Below are positions 56,646 through 64,000 of a DNA stretch of 64,000 bases, piece after piece. The notes under the pieces are model-generated. The model searched no databases. It was given only the letters and a program-made list of their open reading frames with translations, and had not been told where the DNA came from. A program made the translations under genes and the position numbers. Numbering within the stretch: position 1 is the stretch's first letter; every line of letters begins with the position of its first letter. The stretch covers positions 33,840,425 to 33,904,424 of the forward strand of contig CP137667.1 in the NCBI GenBank assembly GCA_037976565.1, in the 5' to 3' direction. Origin of the DNA: Mesocentrotus franciscanus. Its lineage: Eukaryota; Echinodermata; Echinoidea; Camarodonta; Strongylocentrotidae.

Positions 56646-57879
56646 GTCGTTGACTGTACAACAAAATAAATAATTCAACAAAATTGTACTCAAGATCTAC
56701 TAGAGTAGAGTGGAGTATTCTATATACATTGGGATATAATATCAAAATCGGGAGAACAGTTTTGTTAAATGATTTTTATTGTAAGAATTTAGGAATGGCA
56801 TCCCATGTTTCAGATGTCATGGAAATCACATCTGGGCAGTCAAAGGAAAAAGTTTGAGAACCCCTTGTACATGTTTATCCCATACCATAGAGTCCATACC
56901 GTTTACGGTTAGACCTCATGCATGTATTGTATGTCTCATGTTCGGGTAACGTAATACATCATTGTAATGCTCGCATATTTCGGTACATGATTGTATTTGG
57001 TTGATTTTTCGAAAGTGTTTACGATCTTGTTAAGTAGTGCTTTGATCTTACGAAAAAATGACTGTTGGTAGTTATCATTACAAAAAAACCTACCTTGTGG
57101 GACTGCATATTTCTTGTAGTTTTCCAGGACCAATGATTTTTCAATCGATTCACGTTAACAAATTTCAGTTTCATGAACTTTGTTTTTTCTATCGTGTTTC
57201 CGGAAATGAGCGAATAAGGTTTATCTCTGAAACGGTCCCCTGAAATGAAGCTACTTCGTAGTTATTCCAGTCGTAAGACATTCCAAATTGACCGACAAAG
57301 ATTGCAAATTTTTCCTCAATGAAGTCCCTGTAGAACTAAGCATTTCGATATCCCAGTCTTGACGAATTCCAACACATGCCGCCAATATGTTAGGGAAGGT
57401 TGTGTGTTAATTATTGCGAAGCATCCACATACAGTTATAATCTTCGTCAACTTTAGACATTAAAAGGAGACATTGAATGGCGCCTTTCGAGGCGCCATAA
57501 AAAACCGGTCGTCAGCGTAATTACTTGTACTTTTCACGTGCCTCAACCTAGAACTTTAAATTTTAACGCTATAGTACACGATGTGCTTTGTTTGTAAGTA
57601 TAATAAAACAATCTGCCACTTAAGGACCAATATTTTGCGTCCTACTTATAGTAACAGAGTTACAACAATGGTTGGTATTATTCAGCTTCCTTAGACGTGA
57701 ATTTCTACTCTGCCCGTTTACGCGATAGGCATGAGCGATTTTTCCTCGTCATTGATTCTTCCCCTTAGCGCGGCAATGACAATGTAAAGAAATTAGCGCT
57801 TCATTACGTAATCAATGACAAATCTTGGCCTTACAAAGCCACTTCTGAGACACTGATTCATCTCGTGAGTTGTAAGATG

Positions 57880-58025
57880 TTCACTTGGCCAGCTCTCTGT
57901 ATTCGCCTACAAACATGAGGCGGACCCCGGTTCGAAACCGAGTCACGTCTTTCGGATGGTGACGTTAAAGGCCGGTCACCAGACCTAAATAATCATATCT
58001 AATTGATATACACGTCTGTTTAATT
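57880..58025 (+). repeat. tRNA-derived SINE piece
   Basis: GGACCCCGGTTCGAAACCG (B-box-like), GTCTTTCGGATGGTGACGTT and GGCCGGTCACCAGACC. The GTCTTTCGGATG...GACGTTAAA string resembles a conserved SINE body I recall from deuterostomes. The inverted copy is at 38,270-38,370. Confidence 0.65.
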
Positions 58026-58591
58026 TTTTTAAACACTCATCCAGCTGTTGTCTTGACGGGTTTTACAGTTTTTTTAATACAAACTTTACCTTTATCTGCC
58101 AATGCGCAGATAGTATCTCTCAATTGGCTTATTGGTCGCGTGTTGAGCGATAAAATCAAAATTCTCTATAGAAATGAAAAAGATACCTGTTAATGATTCT
58201 CAATGCTTTATTTTGTGATTGTAATCTTATTTCATTATCGCCATTGTCAGGCGTTTATAGTCGTTGCCATACATTAAAGAATGGTTTAGGCATACTTCTT
58301 ATGTAGGTAAAACAAGCTATTATGATAATAGCGATAATAGTTGAAGAGTTTGGCCCATGGCTCATAATAAGAACAATTATAATAAAAACAACAACAACGA
58401 TAATAACGATAATAATTATAGTAGTAATAATTTAAAAAATAGCAACAACAACAACAATAAAATATCAAAAACAAAAAGAAGAAATAGGAAAAGAAGAAGT
58501 AGGGCCTAGACGTCAGACGAAGAAGAAAAACGATTACGCTTTTGAACTGCACCAATAATCTTGTAAAAGTCTATCCAATTCAATTCAATAT

Positions 58592-59049
58592 AAGTTCAGT
58601 TAGGTTCAGTTTTTTTAATTCCATCTTTAAAAACATTTTTACAAAGGTAAAAACATGCAATTCCATGTAAAATATAATACATAAATTGGGATAACGTATA
58701 CATGTGCAATGAATTAATACAAAACAGAATAGCTGTATGTCTGGACAGCTTCCTATCAAATAATATTTTATAAATATAGTAAGAAACAAGAAGCAAGTAA
58801 AGTTTCGGATAGTATCATTTAGAAATTTCATAACAGATGGCACAAGCCCAGTACACGAAATACAACATGATAGGATGCAAAAGTAAAAAGATAGCAAAGG
58901 AGAAATGTGAGGGAACAGAGAGAGAGAGAGAGAGAGAGATGAAACGCTGAATAAATACATTCAGTGAGAGTCATATGCGCAATCAAGAAACTTTTGAGAT
59001 TACGTTTAAGACTGTTGTAAAATGAGGTTGAAGTTTAATTAGTTGGAAG
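58592..59049 (-). pseudogene. LINE 3' end, same family as 36,666-37,432
   Basis: It shares AATTCCATCTTTAAAAACAT, AACATGCAATTCCAT and TTTAAGACTGTTGTAAAA-like blocks with the 36.7 kb copy, same strand. It splits right-arm sequence: CAATATAA before and TATTTGTTG after rejoin to the uninterrupted left-arm CAAATATTATATTG. TATAA probably is the target duplication. Confidence 0.8.
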
Positions 59050-59739
59050 CAAGTTATAATATTTGTTGTTTAATGTTATTTCTTTAATGCGTGAAGCCAA
59101 GCTCTCTTTTTTAGTTACTGCTGAACTATTAAGTGCCAATGTACATTTTATATCCTTATTTCATGTTTTCTTGTATTTTACTGTAAATATGATAATATCA
59201 GTCTATGGAATTTTGCCATGTGCTTTTCTTACATTAAAACTGACATAGAATTGAATTGAAAATTGAAGCTCTTTAAAGATCGGATGACATTTAGAGCGCC
59301 GATCGAGCTCAGCAGCTTTGTCATTCAACACTTACAAAACCGTACCACGTGCAAGTTCGTCAACATCCCTTTGACGCATGTATAATTATACAGAAGTCGG
59401 CGAATTTGTTCTTAGGATGGTCTCATGAAACGGTACCCTTATAGCTGCAGTTAGCAAATATGCAAGGTCGCTAGGCAACAGAGACCTGGCGTCTTTGTCT
59501 ATTCTTGCATCAGGGCATTTAAGCAAATGACGGTTAATCAGCGTTACGTAAAAGTGTTGTCTCTTCATGTCCACAATAAAAAACCTTGAAATTTAGTAGG
59601 TAAGCTTTCGTTCACTCCTGTGGACTTTCTCAAACCAAGTGATTATTTACACAGTTTCTTGCTGTCTGCTGCGATATCACTGGAGGGAAGATATGTAACA
59701 ATGGATCCCTGGGTAGACACGAGTTCCTATTCAGTGAAG

Positions 59740-60400
59740 GATTAATCATGTTTATCCAGATGGATTCTTTCACCTTTCTTGACCAGAAGTGCGTTTCACA
59801 GACAATAGGCCATTTTGGTAATGTAATCTATTTAAAGCCACTCTAAAGTGTTGGGAGCCCCAAATTCGCCAAAAATTTGGTGGCAAAATTTCACTTAGAT
59901 TGTATCATGATGTGAAAGAGGATGTCATTATTTTAAGACACACTACTGCAAAGAATTCCCCCAAAAAAAAAAAAAAAAAAATGTGTTTGAAGACAAATAT
60001 TGATAAAAGAATACATAATTTGGGTTTTCTGTGGAACGCAAAACCTAAATTTTGTATTCTTTCATCAATATTCGACTTCAAACACATTTGTTGCAGAAAT
60101 GTGTCTTAAATGACATCCTCTTTCACAGTATGATACAATTTAAGTGAAATTTCGCCAACAAATTTGTGGGGCTCCCCACACTTTAAGAGGGGCTTTAATG
60201 CACCAATCTTTGTTAAGTGCCTCGTTACAAACATTATGGCTTGTCCTACCTAGTAACACGGAATGTATTCAATTCGCATTCTGACTATTAAAGTATAATT
60301 ATTCGTATCAGTTGAATGAAATATTTTCTAACGAGGCACTTAACAAAGATTTGTGCATTTAATTTGATTACATTACGAAAATGGTCTATATAATATGTGG
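59740..60400. mobile_element. Foldback element related to 9,815-10,389, interrupted by a TTAA MITE
   Basis: ATAGGCCATTTTGGTAATGT on the left pairs with ACATTACGAAAATGGTCTAT-like sequence on the right. Inner arms pair through TTTGTTAAGTGCCTCGTTA and TAACGAGGCACTTAACAAAG. The 9.8 kb element carries the same GTGCCTC and GAATGAAAT motifs. Outer ends were not fixed. Confidence 0.7.
59832..60198. mobile_element. TTAA MITE nested in the 59.7-60.4 kb foldback
   Basis: TTAAAGCCACTCTAAAGTGT with GGGAGCCCC at the left, GGGGCTCCCCACACTTTAAG and GGGGCTTTAA at the right. The arms also share CACATTT around an A-run near 59,965. Flanking TTAA on both sides. Confidence 0.85.
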
Positions 60401-60449
60401 GCATAATTCCATCTGATATGTTGCGTCCAGTATTAATTAAGGGCGTATT

Positions 60450-60715
60450 CTGCTACTCCTGAATGAGATGGATTGCTCAATTTGATACCTGTAATGTGCT
60501 CTTTTAATCGACCCTTCAGTGTTCTCCCTGTTTCTCAAAAACGGGAATTGTCACTGAATCAGTGCATGTTAACTAGTAGACAATGCCTACTCGTCCCTCT
60601 ATTGCACTGATTGTGACAATTCCTATGTTGGGGAAGCAGGGAGAACACTGAAGGATTGATTTAAAAAGAGCACGAAAGAGCCCTCAGAGTCAGATTGAGC
60701 AATCCAGTGAGGTGA
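60450..60715. pseudogene. Penelope-like element fragments in inverted orientation
   Basis: On the - strand (about 60,540-60,450) GRTLKGRLKEHITG and NPSHSGVAEYAL can be read. On the + strand (about 60,620-60,700) SYVGEAGRTLKD can be read, followed by a stop. This resembles the GIY-YIG endonuclease tail of Penelope-like retroelements (YVGETGRTLKxRLKEH). Two copies face each other, both broken. Confidence 0.6.
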
Positions 60716-60969
60716 AGGATTAATCATTTTTATCCAGATGGAATTACCACATTCCCATCTGGATAAAAAGAAGAATACATATTCATGAGGCTCTCATCCA
60801 ATCAAAATACCGCCTAGCCGGGGTGCTTATGTTTTCATCTGCAAATGATCCAAAAGAGGGGTACTGCTTTGCGTGTAGCAAACTACGTTTTATTTAACAT
60901 CATTTTAAGCCATGATATTATAGGCAGAACAAGGGCGGGTTCAAAAGGAATCATTGATGCTATTTTTGT

Positions 60970-61700
60970 TTTCTAATTTTTATTTATTTATTTATTCATC
61001 TATTTGGGTATTTATTTATTTATTCATCATTAATTTATTCATTTATTGGTATATAAGAACTGATCAGAAGGAGAGGCTGAAGGGGTCAGTTTACAACTAG
61101 AATAATACAATATGTACAATAATATTGTAAACATAATGTACAAAAGAAATATAGCATAAACAAAACGAAAAATACAAGGAATTATACATTGCATCAATAG
61201 GCCTGTGATATCAAAGGAAGGAGGGATAAAGGAAGAGTTCTCAGTATGACAAGTCAATTATATACATTTACTATTGAATTGAATTGAATTGGTTTGGTTT
61301 ATTGCAAAAACACATCAAACAAGCAGCTCGCAAGCTGAAAATGTTCAATTTACAAACAAATTTAAAATATAGAGAGATATACACATATACAAAACTAAAA
61401 ATACATATTGTAGGTCAACTTTTGCAGAAATTATTTAACATTGGTAAGATAAAATCGAAATTGCGAAACAAAGTTATTTGTTTAATGTACTAATACACTT
61501 TTATGTTGAAAGACCAAGACGGTGAAAAGGAGAGAATGGAGAAGAAAATTGGAAGTTGTTTGAGCGAAAGAGTTCAGAAAGTATTTAACAATTGCTATAA
61601 AAATATTTCTATTACAAAAATTGAAATTAAGCATAAAAATATATATTAGAAGCGATGAAATTAAACCGTAGTCATCAAAATGACAGTCTCTATTCCATTT
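60970..61700 (-). repeat. LINE-type 3' ends and AT-rich remnant
   Basis: (TATTTATT)n at 60,975-61,050 and (TTGAA)n at 61,272-61,293 look like short tandem tails of - strand retroelements. The bodies are too short and decayed to translate. Confidence 0.5.
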
Positions 61701-64000
61701 TCCCTTATAAATTCAATGACAGCATTCATCTAAATCGAGAAAGCTGTTCAATAAAATTAGAATGAGTATTTGAATAACAGTATAGGGTGATTTCGAATAA
61801 AATATTGCACATTATATTGGAGAAAAAAGCCCAAATTAAATAATTGGCAAGGGCATAAGTTTGTAGTAAAAAAAAATTAAAAAAAAAAAAAAAAGTATTA
61901 CTAAGGCCTCTCAAATAAAGTCAGCGTACTTTTTGCTATTTCACGGCTTTCGCAGTTTAGTAGTTCTTGAACGCCAGTCAACATAGTGGAACTCATAGCA
62001 TATGCAAATAATTTATTTCAAGAGCAGCGCCTCTCAATAGACAATGGCGTAGCTACAGGGGCACAGGGGCATGTGCCGCCCCCCCTATATAAGGGTGAAA
62101 ACAAAATTTAAAAAGAATAATGAAAAGGGAGAAAGGGAAAGAACGAGCAGAGAAGATGACTGCAGCTTCTCCCTATTTAAATCCGCATTTCATTTTCCAA
62201 ATACGGTGCCCTCCTCCTCCCCCAATCGTTCCAGCATCCCTTCGATTGATGCCTGGATGATCGGACTCACGATTCGCCACTGACATGTCGCCATCTACGT
62301 TACATCTCCTGTTTCATTATGTGGCATACTGTTTTACGCTACACCGGTTTAATTATTCCACCTGGGTCGTATCGTCACAAAGATGGACATAGTCCTACCT
62401 GGTTTAACTTAGGTTCTAGGTCAAGTAAAATTGATTCCTAGTTTCTTGATCAGGGTTTTAAGACTATTATCATGTCTATATAGGCCTATTACATTATCTT
62501 GCATGTTTTACGAGGTCCAATTCAAAGTTGGCGGGGAAGATTTCACAGTCAGGAGGAGGTGCACCATCATAAAAACAAAAATTTGCTAGGGGAAATGTGG
62601 GACTTACAAGGTATCGATGCAAAACTTGAAACAAAACACACACAAAACCTACCAGATACATCTGTACTGGTTTAAAATACTATCGCAGATCCTCGTTGAT
62701 TTCTTAGGATATTGAGGGCATTTATCTATCTTCAACACTAATGCATCAAGGGAAAGGGGAGGGGTGCACGGGTCGCGGGTCAATGCACCCCATAATGCTT
62801 TTAAGGGTGTTTAGTTAAAAATGTTGGCCTTTTCAGTCGCATGCTTGATACATTGATATGAGTACGTCATCCCAGTAGACCGACAGCCCACACACAGGAA
62901 GATAGAAAATATGATGATCTCTTGGGCTGTTGGTCTATTTATAGACCTTCAAAAAGATTATTAGAAGGCTAACGAGACCGACATCCTCAATCTAGTGGGA
63001 TGTTCGTCCATTATTATTATAATTGTTACTACTACTATTATTATTATTGTTGTTGTTATCACCATCATCTTCATCATCATCACAAATTCTCCATCATCAT
63101 TATTATTATGTAAATTATTATTATCATTATCATTATTGTTATTACTATTATTATTAATATCATTATTATTGTAAAAGGACAATTAATCATAATAAAAATT
63201 AATACAATTGTGTATATTAAAGCTAGCGATTCCCCACCCAAACGCATTTGGAAATAAAACCTTAACAAGCGAAGATAATTCCCGAGGTAAATATGTATAA
63301 GGCCGGCAAGATAATGATCACCATCATGGCACACCTCTCGAACAAAACCTGATTAAATAAAGTATTTGAGTTAAATAAATATTTGCTCTTGGGCAAGTCC
63401 AAGATATTTGTAATGTATGTTATATTTGTTAGCTCTGTTACAGGTATCATCAACATATTTATAAACTCAATTATTCTATCAAGATTATAAGCCTATACCA
63501 CCAAAGATAACACCAGATAAAAAGAAAACTGATAACTGTTGATTTTCGTTTCATTTTCTTTATTGTTGGTAACGAATTGCACAACAAATTACCAAATAGG
63601 CCTACCCATATACTTTGGACTTTTATAGTTCATCAAACTTTGTGTATGGATGGCTCTGATGTGATTTAGGAGAGAACGCCCTCTATGTTGAGGTTCCATC
63701 CAACGAATAAAGTTATCAGGCAAGAATTATCATGCACGGAAAAAGATACAACATTTTTAAGACAGGTTTATTGCTACAAAATCAAGGTCGCTATTCATTT
63801 TTTTCTCGATTATTATCTTCACATTATTTAACAACGCAGCTGAAAAAATATTCGTTTGTTGCATAGTCTAAAAACAACACATTAATGCAATATAAGTGAC
63901 GTACATTCATGAAAGAGAAAATGACAACAAACAAGTTGGTAGTTAGAAAATTGTAGAAATGGTATCATTATAATGCAATTTTTTTTTCCTTTGACGAAAC
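61700..64000. other. Intergenic, simple repeats, no gene recognised
   Basis: It contains A-runs near 61,870, a possible MITE at 62,043-62,282 (ATGGCGTAGCTAC start and CGCCACTG end), and an (ATT)n/(ATC)n tract at 63,010-63,172. Confidence 0.5.

Larger units (their letters stand above)
51740..59125 (-). repeat. Right arm of the large inverted duplication
   Basis: Reverse complement of 37,650-45,700. Arm-specific insertions are LINE 3' ends at 56,468-56,645 and 58,592-59,049. The (CT)n at 53,388-53,938 is greatly expanded. Confidence 0.93.

Overview
The window is animal nuclear DNA: AT-rich, with spliced genes, long introns, abundant microsatellites and a very high load of transposable elements. 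The gene content (a Hedgehog co-receptor of the CDO/BOC family and three galactose 3-O-sulfotransferase-like genes), the tRNA-derived SINEs and the recurring octamer TAGGCCTA suggest a marine invertebrate deuterostome, most likely an echinoderm such as a sea urchin. That placement is inference; no sequence search was possible.

Region 1 (1 to about 5 kb, + strand) holds the 3' seven exons of a CDO/BOC-like gene: two fibronectin type III domains, a transmembrane exon and four exons of cytoplasmic tail ending in a possible PDZ ligand. Exon phases agree at every junction except exon 3 to exon 4, where one base appears to be missing and a TAG falls right at the donor. A roughly 72 bp minisatellite has copied the end of exon 5 together with its splice donor about five times. 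From 5 to 12.9 kb lie the 3' flank, TTAA-flanked foldback MITEs (some nested) and the first copy of a duplicated segment.

Region 2 (12.9 to 35 kb) is mostly mobile DNA: a decayed LINE abutting the first GAL3ST-like gene (14.6 to 15.8 kb, - strand), an L1-like LINE remnant, a foldback element, local duplications at 20 to 24 kb, and a probable 6.3 kb composite insertion (27,967 to 34,228). That composite contains a PIF/Harbinger transposon with a broken transposase, a degenerate GTGCCCC array and a LINE end.

Region 3 (35 to 59 kb) is dominated by a large inverted duplication. Arms of about 8 kb and 7.4 kb (37,650-45,700 and 51,740-59,125) face each other across about 6 kb, and each carries one intact GAL3ST-like gene (42,454-43,641 + and 54,173-55,351 -). 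The arms, together with related segments at 10.4-12.9 kb, 35.4-37.6 kb and 50.2-52.3 kb, act as natural filled-site/empty-site pairs. They expose the target-site duplications of several insertions: TTAA MITEs, a hAT-like element with an 8 bp duplication, and LINE 3' ends.

Region 4 (59 to 64 kb) has LINE 3' ends, nested foldbacks, a Penelope-like fragment and simple repeats; no host gene was seen. The three sulfotransferase copies look functional and have diverged at individual residues, so they read as a recent local expansion spread by DNA-level duplication, since the intron acceptor ahead of the coding exon is retained in all three.
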